From assembly GCA_039583875.1 (NCBI GenBank), contig CM077152.1:19269059-19333058 (forward strand): a stretch of DNA of 64,000 bases, written 5' to 3'. This DNA comes from Platanthera guangdongensis. Its lineage: Eukaryota; Streptophyta; Magnoliopsida; Asparagales; Orchidaceae. Made by a program: the position numbers and the translations under genes. Positions 1-10,700 of the stretch are shown one piece after another; the first letter of the stretch is position 1, and the number at the start of each line of letters is the position of its first letter. The notes under the pieces are model-generated. The model was not told where the DNA came from and ran no database searches. It was given only the letters and a program-made list of their open reading frames with translations.

Positions 1-868
1 CCTTAATCTCCTCCTTTTGTATGTGGGGATACCTGCATAGTTGGACACTGGTGGGCTCCACGCCTTACTTAATCATGATTTGGTGATCGCATGCACATGG
101 TGGTGGCAACCCCTTTGGTGTCTCAAAGACCTCCTCAAACCTTCCCAAGGCCTCCTTTCCTGCAACCTTTTTGGAATCCTATCCTTCTGCTCCACCGAAT
201 CTTCGCCGGTCAGGATCCAAGCCATGGGGCAGTCCTGCCCGACCCATTTCTCCAAGCACATGATAGTGGCTTCTTTCACCCAAGGGCCTGTATTACTTTG
301 CAGCATGCGCTTCTTCCCATCATGCGTGAAACTCCATGGTCATGTTCTCCCAGTCATTCGTAACTAGTTAGCTAACCTTAACCATATGACACCCCAGAAG
401 CACTGTAGTGCGAATGAGTATATGCAAATCCATATGACACTTGAATCCCTGTATAGTGACACCTTTCTCACAGCCCCCGTGCACTGTAGGAGATTTTTTG
501 TCTGTTACGAGCACCTTGAGCACCTTGTCATCCGTCGGTGTGATGGCTAATTTCTTGGCTACCTCGGTATTGATGAAGCTGTGGGTGCTCCCACTCTCCA
601 CCAGTATGGAAACCTTTTGATCTATCACCTTTCCAGTCATCCTCATCGTGGAGGGTTTCCCTCCACCCTCTAAAGCATGAACGGAAACTTTAATCTCATC
701 CAAATTGAGGACCTCCCTCTCTTTGAGCGAGCTGTCCTCGTTAGCTCCTGGTTCCTCCTCTTGCATCATGTAAACCTGAATCACCTTACACTTGTGTCCG
801 AGAAAAAATGATTCGTCGCAAATGTAGCACACCCCCTTGGTCCGCCGATCCTGCATCTCCTGCCACAA
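1..868 (-). pseudogene. Ty3/gypsy zinc knuckle, protease and start of RT (broken)
   Basis: From 868 downward: a CCHC-type knuckle (CYICDESFFLGHKC), an acidic spacer and a retropepsin region whose active-site motif reads VESGSTHSFI, where DSGSTHSFI is usual, so the catalytic Asp is Glu. After a stop near 368 the frame continues with WENMTM and, near 100-150, FEEVFETPKGLPP, which is the conserved lead-in to Ty3/gypsy reverse transcriptase. The RT core lies beyond position 1. The frame is broken at least at 368 and in 305-365. Confidence 0.75.
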
Positions 869-891
869 TAATCGCTACATTGTTGCTTCCT

Positions 892-1530
892 TTAGTGTGG
901 ATTAGTTGTTGGTCCTTTGAACGCACCCTGTTCTGCTTCCTTACTGCTCCCTCGATAAGTTGTTGTCGTCTTGCGTCTTCTGAATTTTTTCTCCTGCAAC
1001 TGAGCCATCCTGATGGCTTGTGTTATGCTCCTGTGCTGAAATGCCTGCACCTCGTCACTAATTTTCTCTGAGTTCGGCCATAAACACCCCAGAAGCGCTT
1101 TCCTTAACCACTGCACCTGGTTAGCTAACCTTTCAAACTTCACTCTATACTCATTGACGGCATCTGTCTGTCTCAACTTATTCAGCATCATATCGAAGTC
1201 CTCATATTCAGTCGGCCCAAACCTCGCGATGAGCCCATCAAAGAATTCCTTCCATGTGGGGTAGGGTCATTGCCTCCTTCATCAGCTCTGTCGCTGATAG
1301 GTATCCCCTTGCAGATGAAAAGAAGCGATGTGCACCCACTAATGCTTGGGAAACTCCTGGTACTCAAAAAGCATCTCGGTCATCTCGAATCATTCCAATG
1401 GGTGCCCATTTTTGGACTTAGGAAACTCCATCATCGTCAATCAGGGCTACACTGGTGGGCAGTGCTGTTGCGGTGCCCGCGCCTCCGGGAAATCTGGAGG
1501 TTGTCCCCAGCCTTGATTCCACAGTCCCCC
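892..1530 (-). pseudogene. Ty3/gypsy gag, C-terminal half
   Basis: Open from 1191 to 892: AVNEYRVKFERLANQVQWL is the retrotransposon gag-domain core, followed by a basic segment (KKFRRRK). More gag, out of frame, lies between 1191 and 1530, where the nested element interrupts. It belongs to the same gag as 5931-6615. Confidence 0.7.
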
Positions 1531-2655
1531 TGATGGGAATCCATCGGATCGTGCACATGATGGGGCGGGACCCACGTTCATTTATTCCCGCCGGAAGACG
1601 TGATCGGATCGCCGATCCGACCCCGCGGTTGCGTCCGGCACGTCGCCGCGAATCAGAATTATATATTTATGTATTTTTTTTGGACATGTGCTTAGTTTAT
1701 TTAAGGGCAAACCCACCGGCCAATCATAGCCGTTGGATGGGATGCCCCCATGCTTGTTTTCTTATAAATAGGACTAGTGGCTGGTTAGGGTTTTCATTGC
1801 TGAAGTTGGAGAGTTTCTTCTCTACTTCCGGTGGTCTTCCGCGGTGCCGACGCCGTGGACCCTTGGTGCCGACGCCTTGGGGTAAGTCTTCCTCTTCCTC
1901 TCCCTCACTTCCTCCTCCCCATCCAGGCCGCCAGCCCCCTCCCTGTTTCCGCCCAGTTTCGGCCGCTCGACACCCCCCGTCTCCTCCCCATCCAGGCCGC
2001 CAGCCCCCTCCCTGTTTCCGCCCAGGTGCGGCCGCCCGAAACCCCCCCGTCTCCTCCCCATCCAGGCCGCCAGCCCCCTCCCACCTGTCCGCCGCCTGGA
2101 TCCAGCCACCCGCCCCCTTTCCGCCTCCTACCAGCCCGCCAACGCCCTTCCTCCATCCCAAATCCGTGGATCCACCGCCCGCTAACCCCCCCTCTACCGT
2201 TACTCCCCACGATCCGGGTTAAAGCGCCCCGATCTACCCTTCCCGTCATCTCCACCTCCGGCTCCACCACCCGGCACCCGATCTACGCCACCCGAACCTT
2301 CCACTTCCATTGCCCGAAATCAGCCCCTAGTCTTGAGTTATTTTGTGATTGTGTTGTACTATTTTCTTGATATTATTATTGGAAGATCTCATATTTGCTT
2401 GGAGCTTGTTTGTGTCATTTTGTATCGATTGATTATTAACCTGCAGGTGGATCCCTTCGCCGCACGCTTCGCTTTTGGCCCTCCGAGCGGAGGAAAGCCA
2501 ACTAAGAAATTCGCCCAATATTAAAATAAATTCTTGTTGTACTTATTTGTTTGTGGCGTTGTTATTTTTCATTGCTCTAATAATCCGTCGCATGAACCAA
2601 TTATTGTGTTGCATATAGAGTTTAAGTGGTGCACTCCATAGCCTACCCTACATCA
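1531..2655 (+). repeat. 5' LTR of nested Ty3/gypsy element
   Basis: 1125 bp, TGATG...CATCA. It contains the conserved block around 1715-1745 (ccaccggccaatcatagccg) and 2470-2500 (ccctccgagcg) that also occur in the solo LTRs at 8624-10064 and 53970-55323, so all three are one superfamily. TATA-like TATAAATA near 1763. The block 1880-2150 holds proline-coding short direct repeats (CATCCAGGCCGCCAGCCCC, three times). Confidence 0.8.
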
Positions 2656-3970
2656 GTTGGTATCAGAGCCCAGGTCGGGCCATTTGCATGTTCCGTAGTG
2701 GTAGGACATTTAGAAGCATCGTAGATCCACCCGTCACAAATGACCGGGCAGCGGGCTCGAATTCGAGCACCGCTACCACAGACTTTCAACGCCTTATTCT
2801 AGAGCGTTTTGACGCAATGGGTACCCAGTTCGAGAATGTGCGTCACGATATCGCCGCGGTGACTCGTCGCCTAGACCTGATAGAGCGCGCGAGGGGTACT
2901 CCCCCCCTACATGACCATGAGGCGGGTGACCCGGGCGACTCTCCCCGTCGTGGGCAGCGGATCAGAGATGATCCGCCACCTGCGGACCACTACCACCGTG
3001 AAGACCCCGTGAGAGCCCCCACCCCGCCAGCATGGCGGAACCCAGAGCCACCTCGTGGCCGACCCCCACCCCCGTGGGAGGATTATCGTATGCCACGACC
3101 TACGCCCCCTTTCCGTCATCTCCACCTCCGGCTCCACCACCCGGCACCCGACCTACGCCACCCGAACCTTCCACTTGCATTGCCCGAAATCAGCCCCTAG
3201 TCTTGAGTTATTTTGTGATTGTGTTGTACTATTTTCTTGATATTATTATTGGAAGATCTCATATTTGCTTGGAGCTTGTTTGTGGCATTTTGTATCGATT
3301 GATTATTAACCTGCAGGTGGATCCCTTCGCCGCACGCTTCGCTTTTGGCCCTCCGAGCGGAGGAAAGCCAACTAAGAAATTCGCCCAATATTAAAATAAA
3401 TTCTTGTTTTAGTTATTTGTTTGTGGCGTTGTTATTTTCCATTGATTTAATAATCCGTCGCATGAACCAATTATTGTGTTGCATATAGAGTTTAAGTGGT
3501 GCACTCCATAGCCTACCCTACATCAGTTGGTATCAGAGCCCAGGTCAGGCCATTTGCATGCTCCGTAGTGGTAGGACATTTAGAAGCATGGTAGATCCAC
3601 CCGTCACAAATGACCGGGCAGCGGGCTCGAATTCGAGCACCGCTACCACAGACTTTCAACGCCTTATTCTAGAGCGTTTTGACGCAATGGGTACCCAGTT
3701 CGAGAATGTGCGTCACGATATCGCCGCGGTGACTCGTCGCCTAGACCTGATAGAGCGCGCGAGGTGTACTCCCCCCCTACATGACCATGAGGCGGGTGAC
3801 CCGGGCGACTCTCCCCGTCGTGGGCAGCGGATCAGAGATGATCCGCCACCTGCGGACCACTACCACCGTGAAGACCCCGTGAGAGCCCCCACCCCGCAAG
3901 CATGGCGGAACCCAGAGCCACCTCGTGGCCGACCCCCACCCCCGTGGGAGGATTACCGTATGCCACGACA
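2231..3970 (+). repeat. 870-bp direct tandem duplication
   Basis: 2231-3100 (LTR tail, PBS, first ~410 bases of gag) is repeated at 3101-3970 with a constant offset of 870 and a few base differences. The junction near 3100 joins gag codons (MPRP) directly to LTR sequence. The first gag copy (2688-3100) is therefore truncated. Confidence 0.85.
2658..2670 (+). other. primer binding site (first copy)
   Basis: TGGTATCAGAGCC, complementary to the 3' end of initiator-Met tRNA, two bases after the LTR end. A second identical PBS lies 870 bases on at 3528-3540. Confidence 0.85.
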
Positions 3971-5888
3971 GCCTGGCCCTAGGAACCGCGTGTCCCCGCT
4001 CGGTCGCCACGACCAACGTCGTGACGAGTATTATCCGCCGGGTCGACGTGAGCGCGGATCCCCGCCCGCTCGACACGATTATGACCGTGACGATGATCCT
4101 GATGATTATCCAAACCCGCGGAGAGGCGACCGCGGCTTTGACATCACTCGTCGCATCCGACTCGATGCCCCTTCGTTCGATGGTCGCCTAGATCCGAAAG
4201 CCTTCAGCGATTGGCTCCTGGACATGGACCACTACTTCGAGTGGTACGACATGAGTGACGAGCGTTGCGTCCGCTTTGCAAAGATGAAGTTGATCGGACA
4301 AGCTAAGGTGTTCTGGATTAGTGTCGAGAGAGCTCTAGAGCGGGATGGTTACTACCCCATCGCCAGATGGGACGAGATGAAGGAGAGACTGAAGGAGAAG
4401 TACCTCCCCGCGTCATATCGAGATCAGCTATTTGAGCAGCTACAGAACTTACGACAGGGGACACTTACTGTCGCCGAGTACATGGCTCGCTTCGATGAGC
4501 TGGTCGTCAGGAGTGATATTTCAGAGGAACCTATTGTCATTGCCGCCCGTTTCAAGGCGGGCCTTCGATCCGACATTCGGCGAGAGTTGATTCCCCACCG
4601 CTTGGAGACTGTTGATCAGATATTCCAGCTCTCCCTCGAGTATGAGCAGTACCTTCGTTCGTCTAGTACGAGGCAGTTCACCTCTCGGACTGATTCCTCG
4701 ACCTTTAGGAAACCCGCTCCGCCCCAGACCACCACGGCCGCACCCTCGCGCATCCCCGCGGATGCGAAGGGTAAAGTCGTAGCCACTGATGGCCAGCGAT
4801 CTGGGGGCATTGTATGTTTTAGATGCTCTGGCAGGGGCCACGTGGCGGCGCAGTGCCCCACGCGGAACCTGTTACTTGAAGAAGCGGAGGAACGGGGTTT
4901 AGAGGGTGAAGAGGAGGCCCCAGAGGAGGTTAGAGCTGCAGTCGAGGAAGGTTGGGAGAGTGACGCCGAGCGATCATTAGAGGTGGGAGTGATTCGGCGC
5001 CTCCTACACACCCCACGTGTGGACGAGGACTGGCGACGCACGACCATCTTTTACACGTACTTCCCTAGTGCAGGCGGTCCCTGCAAGCTAGCCATTGATG
5101 GTGGGAGTTGCGTGAATATTGTAGCCCAGAAGGCGCTTGACCGTATGCAGGTGAAGGCAGAGCCTCACCCCCATCCATACCGTGTCGTCTGGGTTGACAG
5201 GACAGCGATTCAGGTCACCCAGCGTTGTTTAGTCCCGATCACCATTGCGTCCTTTCAGGACAAGGTCTGGTGCGATGTTATTCCCATGGACGTCGCTCAC
5301 GTGTTGCTTGGCCGCCCCTGGCTTTTTGATCGTGATGTCACGTGCTTCGGTCGCTCGAACACGTGTGTCTTTTATGATAAGGGGCGGAAGATCACGTTGA
5401 CGCCCACCCAGCCCCGAGATCGACCCAAGGGTGTGGTAGAGTCATCTCCGAGCACGAGCGCCTCGCGACCACTGCATATTCTGAGACGAGGTGAGTTTCT
5501 GCGAAATAGTGCTGAATCCGATGTTATTTATGTAGTCGCCGCTACCCAGGTTACTGAGGACGCCCCAGTCGATTTCCCACTCGCGGTGCGTCCCCTGTTA
5601 GGCGAGTTTGCGGACATTATGCCAGACGAGCTCCCCGATGAGCTGCCTCCCCCTCGGGACATTCAGCATGCCATTGATTTAATCCCGGGAGCTTCCCTCC
5701 CGAACCTGCCTCACTACCGTATGCACCGGGATGAGCACGCTGAGCTCAAACGGCAGGTTGACGAGCTTCTTCGGAAGCAGTTCATTCGCGAAAGCATGAG
5801 TCCTTGTTGTAGTTATTTGTTTGTGGCGTTGTTATTTTCCATTGCTCTAATAATCCGTCGCATGAACCAATTATTGTGTTGCATATAG
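3558..5888 (+). pseudogene. Ty3/gypsy gag-protease with RT start, truncated
   Basis: 776 codons open. Residues ~190-370 are the gag domain (FDGRLDPKAFSDWLLDMDHY, later FEQLQNLRQGTLTVAEYMARF). Residues ~419-432 are a CCHC knuckle (CFRCSGRGHVAAQC), followed by an acidic stretch. Residues ~510-620 are retropepsin (AIDGGSCVNIV and LLGRPWLFDRDV). Residues ~690-745 are the lead into RT (LPPPRDIQHAIDL). Coding then stops making sense at ~5803, where the 3' LTR stub begins, and the last ~27 residues are LTR sequence. RT catalytic motifs, RNase H and integrase are absent, so it could supply gag and protease at most. Confidence 0.85.
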
Positions 5889-5925
5889 AGTCTAAGTGGT
5901 GCACTCCATAGCCTACCCTACATCA
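5803..5925 (+). repeat. 3' LTR stub of nested Ty3/gypsy element
   Basis: 123 bases matching 2533-2655 of the 5' LTR almost base for base, ending CATCA. The rest of the 3' LTR has been deleted together with pol; the short shared CTTGTTGT at the junction suggests illegitimate recombination. Confidence 0.8.
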
Positions 5926-5930
5926 CCCCC

Positions 5931-6615
5931 ATTGTCCCCTGGTCTTCCTCTGCCTTGCATGATGGGCCCCCGGCCCCAGTGGTCCTCCACTAGTGCCTCA
6001 CCTTCCCCTCTATGTGGGATTCGAACGCCCCCGCGTCATCCCATGCCGGTTTCGTTGCTTCATTCTCCTTCCCACACCCAACCCACATGAGACTGTCGGT
6101 AGTGCTGACCGCCTCCTCTTCTTGTCTTTGCATCCCTCCGGTTCATGTTATCCTCCCGCCACGCTGCCTGCGGCTGCCGTTGTTGGTGGAAACCCCCCGG
6201 CTCTCTGATGAAGCTGCAGAAGCCCCCAGAGCATTCGTCGATCCCCTGGACGCCAAGCAGTTGTTGGCCCTAGGCTAGATTGTTGGAAACGACAACCCCC
6301 TTAGCCCCGTACAACCCTCCGATCCCACCATCTGGAGCAATCGGCGGAGCCCCTGCTTCCTTCCTCCAGTCGACCGTCGACTTTCCCTCGTCGTTGAGAT
6401 CAACCACATCATCGGCTACTTATCCCTTTGTCACGATTGGGTGTCCGCTCGATGCGGCCAAGCTGCTCCGCGAGCGCAGTCGTCGCCTCCAGAAAATCTG
6501 CATGGGAGTGCCCCTCCCCGTCGCTAATCTTCGGCGACAACTCCTGCTCCAGCGCCTCCAGGAGGCCTTGTTGCCCCTCTTCCAACGTCGTGAGGCGTGT
6601 GTCGTGGGTTGCCAT
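5931..6615 (-). pseudogene. Ty3/gypsy gag, N-terminal half
   Basis: ATG at 6615-6613 starts MATHDTRLTTLEEGQQGLLE, a coiled-coil-like gag N-terminus, open to about 6409 and then decayed toward the CCCCC duplication at 5926-5930. Its start lies about 20 bases downstream of the PBS, as usual for gag. Confidence 0.6.
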
Positions 6616-6636
6616 GATTGCGATGGAGGAGAACTC

Positions 6637-6647
6637 CTCTGATGCCA
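6637..6647 (-). other. primer binding site of the outer Ty3/gypsy element
   Basis: Minus-strand TGGCATCAGAG, one mismatch from the plant initiator-Met tRNA primer site TGGTATCAGAG, two bases inside the LTR end (CA at 6651-6650). Confidence 0.6.
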
Positions 6648-6649
6648 AA

Positions 6650-6872
6650 TGGTATTCTACCGCTACTCCTACAGAAGAAACGAGGGAATACTTAAAATAA
6701 CTCTCTTTGATGCCCTAGGGGGTGCCACCGCATTCCCCAAAATACCCAGCCGCTTAACCGGCTAGACCTGTCTGGTTGGCTTAGGAGGAGGGAAAGAATG
6801 AACCAGTTGGTTCAATCTCCTTGTTCTTTGGCCCCTTCTAATGATAGACCGCTCTGAACCGGGTCCGGATCA
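6650..6872 (-). repeat. 5' LTR of the outer Ty3/gypsy element (approximate)
   Basis: Bounded on the inside by the PBS and on the outside by a minus-strand TGATCC near 6872 (or TGATAT at 6876). No second LTR is in the window, so the outer boundary is a guess. Confidence 0.4.
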
Positions 6873-6876
6873 TATC

Positions 6877-7109
6877 AAACTACAAAGCATTAAACATGGT
6901 ATAATCTTAACTAACAAATTTAAGCTCACAAAATAGCATGTCCATCCACATTTAAAAAAATAAAAATTGGATATTTTGAATAGAAGAGTCAACTTCAAAT
7001 TAGTAGAACAAAAACTAAATACTTTGTATGCAATTTTAGTAGAGATGATATAAGCATTTATTAATTTATTTTGAGATAATGATAAATGGATACCTATGTG
7101 ATAAGTTCA
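6877..7109. other. AT-rich intronic stretch, nothing recognised
   Basis: Between the outer gypsy LTR and the LINE fragment. No coding signal, inverted repeat or known element seen; part of the RFT1 intron after exon 8. Confidence 0.5.
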
Positions 7110-7535
7110 AGTACATTGGATTGGTCAATCAAAATATGGAGATAGATGAAAATAATTGGGGGATTAAAATGAAGAAGTTTATCAAAAGTATTATGTTATA
7201 AGAGGATTCGAGGAAACCTAAACGTAATTTTATAAAATTTCAATTAGGTCATTGATATTATATGGATATGAGTGTTCAGAGAGTAAAAAATTGTCAATAT
7301 CTAAGCTGAGTGTGGCGGAAATAAGAATGTTAAAATGAATGTGACAAAACTAGAAAAAAGGAACAATAGGCATAGGATATATTTAAGATAATATAACAGA
7401 AATCATACTTGGGTGGTCTGATCATGTAATATGAAGGCTAGAAATGCACTAATAAGATGAGTATACATAGTATAGAAGGATTATGTAACATGGATAAAAA
7501 CATTTCAAGATGACCTGTGCAGTGCTAGATTTAAC
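7110..7535 (+). pseudogene. LINE (non-LTR retrotransposon) reverse transcriptase C-terminal fragment
   Basis: Decayed plus-strand frames show the run typical of plant LINE RT tails: KFKYIG...GEIDE-like (7110-7180), YGYECSESKKLSISKLSVAE and EIRMLK (7261-7335), then a WFGHV-like segment near 7410. Several stops and frame changes; no poly(A) tail located. It lies in the RFT1 intron after exon 8. Confidence 0.6.
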
Positions 7536-7706
7536 ACTTTATACAACCCTTGATAGAAGCCAACGAAAAAAGAGGATTTATTAAATAACTCAAATAGTTG
7601 AGACGATGATGCAACAAAAATTCTTTCTTTCTTGTGAATAAAGTAGGAGAAAGTAAAGAACAATCCATTTATTAAACTAATGAAGGTACAGCAGAAAGAA
7701 GCTAAC

Positions 7707-7781
7707 CTGATGCTACTTTAGCAAACATTGTATATGAGCTTTCTTCAAAAGGATTAAAAATCAACCTCACAACTAAACTTC
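7707..7781 (-). CDS. RFT1: RFT1 exon 8
   Basis: Acceptor TATGTCAG, donor GTTAGC, 75 bp. Encodes [20 protein letters not shown] and KVAS plus one base. It is the last exon visible. The following exon, which should continue toward the conserved C-terminal membrane bundle, is not found between here and position 1. Confidence 0.93.
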
Positions 7782-10700
7782 CTGACATAGAAGAACAAGA
7801 AATGCATAATAATGTTTTTGATATTAAATATATAAAAGCTTCCAGCAAAACATAAAAAGTTCTCCAAAAGACAAGAAAAGTGCACAAGACATACCTAATT
7901 TGTCCACTAGGCCATATATAGCTTGATTGTAAGATGAATCAAACCATAAAAGAACCATTTTTTCGCCTTCTTGAAGTAACAATTTCCATGATGCTTGACC
8001 AGTAAGTAAAAAGCACAAATGACGTAATTGGCTATCATATTCAAAGTTGATCAGCAACCTGGAAATTAGTATATGAGATGGAAATTCACAATTTATGTCT
8101 CAATAATAATGTAGTGTTCATTTTGTTTTTGTTTAAGTGCTTCTGTCTATGCAATAAATGTGGACATAGCTTTAACAGGTTCCAGCTGTAGGTGATAGCT
8201 TGCAAATAAGGGAACGTTATAAATAAGACCAACATGTTACCTAAACGGGAAGAGGTAACGTTTTTTTATAACCCGAAAAGCAAGGAAATAAACCCAATAA
8301 CCGAAAGCTAAGCTAGCACCATAAGAAGCCTGGGAGACGGCAAATATAATCGCCATTTCCTGGAAGAAGAAAAATTTGATGCATAAGTACCGCAAGAAAA
8401 ACATTTCTCAGCCGTTCACATGGATTAGGTACTATTAGAATCTTACATTTAGTAACTCGGAATTGGCTATAGATTTAAAGAACTTGGGAAGTTAGGGAAC
8501 TCTGTCACAGAACTACCAGGTCAGACCACCTTCCTTCCTATCGAAGACACGGTGAATATTGTGCATCTGCTGAACGACACTTTTTTAAAGAGAGAAGGTG
8601 ATATTTAGTTTTTATTTGTGGATTGATGCGGAGCAGAGATGATGACGAGTTTTGGGCCCGTTCGGGGCCAATTGGCGACTTTCCATATATGGCGTGCCCG
8701 GATCGACGATCGAACTCCGCGGATGCGTCCGGATTTGAGTTGCGAGTCAAATTCATATATTACTTCATTATTTTATGTTTTTATTTGATGTATTAACTGG
8801 CCGACCCCACCGGCCAATCATAGCCGTTGATGGTGAAGCTCAAGTTTGTTCTCTTATTATAAATAAGAGTCTTGAGGGCTGAATTTAGGCATTGCAAAAT
8901 TTGGAGAAGAACATTTCCGGATTCCCGAGATCCCGCCATGGTGGTGACTCCGTGGAACAGTAGGTGACAACTCCTACGTGGTTATCTCGATCCCCAAGGT
9001 ATTTCCTAACCCTAACCTCCATTTTCCACCTCCTAACCCCTCCACCGCCACCCCATAGCCACCCAAAACAGCCGCCTCACCGTTTTCCTGCAGCCGCCTC
9101 CTGTTTTCTCATTTTTTGCTTACTGTTTATTAATGAAATATACTATTCACAAGCTATAGTTTTGATTCCTTGAAAATATTCGCCTGAAAGCCTCGAAGAA
9201 CCCACCGCCGGCCTGCTGCTACCCTGCAGCCGCCAGCCTACCGCCAACCCCTCTCACTTCCGCCCCTTCCTCCCCCCAGTGAACCCACCTCCAGCCCTTC
9301 CCCCACATTCCAGCACGCCCGCCGCTCAGCCCTCCTCCCACCAGCAACTACCCCGCCACTTTTAGCCCAGACCGACCACCCCTAAGTCACCCCTCACGTG
9401 GATCCACTTCCCTACACCCCGAATTCACAAGATCAATTCAGATCTTGGAATTTCAGCCACGATCCATTATTTCCACGCCCCGTACTTTCCATTTTTGCTC
9501 GTATCCAACCCTAAATAGCGGATCCACCCCTCCCCGGCCCGGATCTACTCGTACGTGGTCGGATCCACCCTTTTCTCACCCGATCTCATCATTTACCGCC
9601 GAGGACAACTACCACCTTCATTTTCACGTCGCTGGTTCCACCTCCGATCGCCGATCTACACATCCGGACCCTAATTCTTCAGTACCTCGATTCAGCTCAC
9701 TACTTTGTGAGTTTATTTTGTGTTATTGGATTATTTGATTTGAAATTTTCATTGGCGAATAAATGTATGTGTTGTTATTCTTTCTCGTAGAAATTGTTTC
9801 GGTACGTTAATAATTTGCAGGAGGAGACATTCGCGGCGCGCTTTGCTTTGGCCCTCCGAGCGAAGGAAGTCATTATAAATTGCCAAAATTAATTAACAGT
9901 TTTAAATTTCAAATATTTGTGTGCAGTTAGAAAATTTCATTGCTCAAATTTATTCATCACCGTAACTGACGGCCGCATTGCACTTAGGATCATACTAGAG
10001 AGACACATTTGCATTTATACCTAGAGTCCTAGATTTTGTGCACCCTTTAGCCTACCCTACATCATGGACACTCTTGGAAAACTGCAAAAGCAAATTAGGA
10101 AATCATAATAAATGTTTATATAAAGGGCAACCCGTTGGGCAAAGCATCCCCGAGTAATGAGGGTCCGGGGAAGGGTCCCACCACAAGATTAATAATTTAT
10201 ATAAATGCTTATATAATTAGTAATTTATTAATTAATTAAGTAAATATTAATTAATTGGTAAGACAGTTAATTAATTAGATTAGATTATTTTGTTTTGAAG
10301 TTTTTTGTCTTGTAGTGGTTCTTCATACTTTATAAGGAGGCTTTAGAAGTAGAAGACGGGACCATGGATCTTGATTTTGGCTCTCATATGAGAAAAGAGT
10401 TTTTTGGAGGAACAAGTCTTTGAGAACTTGGCGGGAGAGGCGCTTTCGAGTTGTATCATTATCATTTTTCATTCCAAGCAAACTGTTATGGGTCGATAAT
10501 TATGATCATGTTATATTATTTATTTGTTTTTATGTCGCATTCCTATTCCGTCGTTATGTTCAAATCTGTCGTATTTCCTTTATCGTGATTTCCTTTTGAG
10601 TTATTTTCTTTTGATGTCGATTGTAAGTCCTATTTAAGGGGACCCGGTGTGTCTTGTATTGGCATGAATGAATAAAGTTCTAGTCTTATTCTCTTGTGTG

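Larger units (their letters stand above)
1531..5925 (+). mobile_element. nested Ty3/gypsy element with deleted pol and 3' LTR
   Basis: Starts TGATG and ends CATCA, flanked by a 5-bp direct repeat CCCCC (1526-1530, 5926-5930). Order: 5' LTR 1531-2655, PBS, start of gag, an 870-bp tandem duplication (LTR tail, PBS and gag start again), gag, protease and RT start, then a jump at 5803 straight into the last 123 bases of the 3' LTR. Most of RT, RNase H, integrase and about 1 kb of LTR are missing. Confidence 0.85.
1..6872 (-). mobile_element. Ty3/gypsy (chromovirus-like) element, truncated at left edge, split by a nested insertion
   Basis: Read on the minus strand from 6872: a short LTR (about 6650-6872), a tRNA-iMet-like PBS, gag (from 6615), then the nested element 1531-5925, then the rest of gag, zinc knuckle, protease and the start of reverse transcriptase, cut by the window edge. 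The nested element is flanked by CCCCC on both sides (1526-1530 and 5926-5930), so the two gag halves were once contiguous. Many stops and frameshifts; clearly inactive. Confidence 0.82.

Noticed and set aside
1455..2222. 255-codon proline-rich plus-strand frame
   Set aside because: Lies across the LTR boundary and is created by C-rich LTR repeats.
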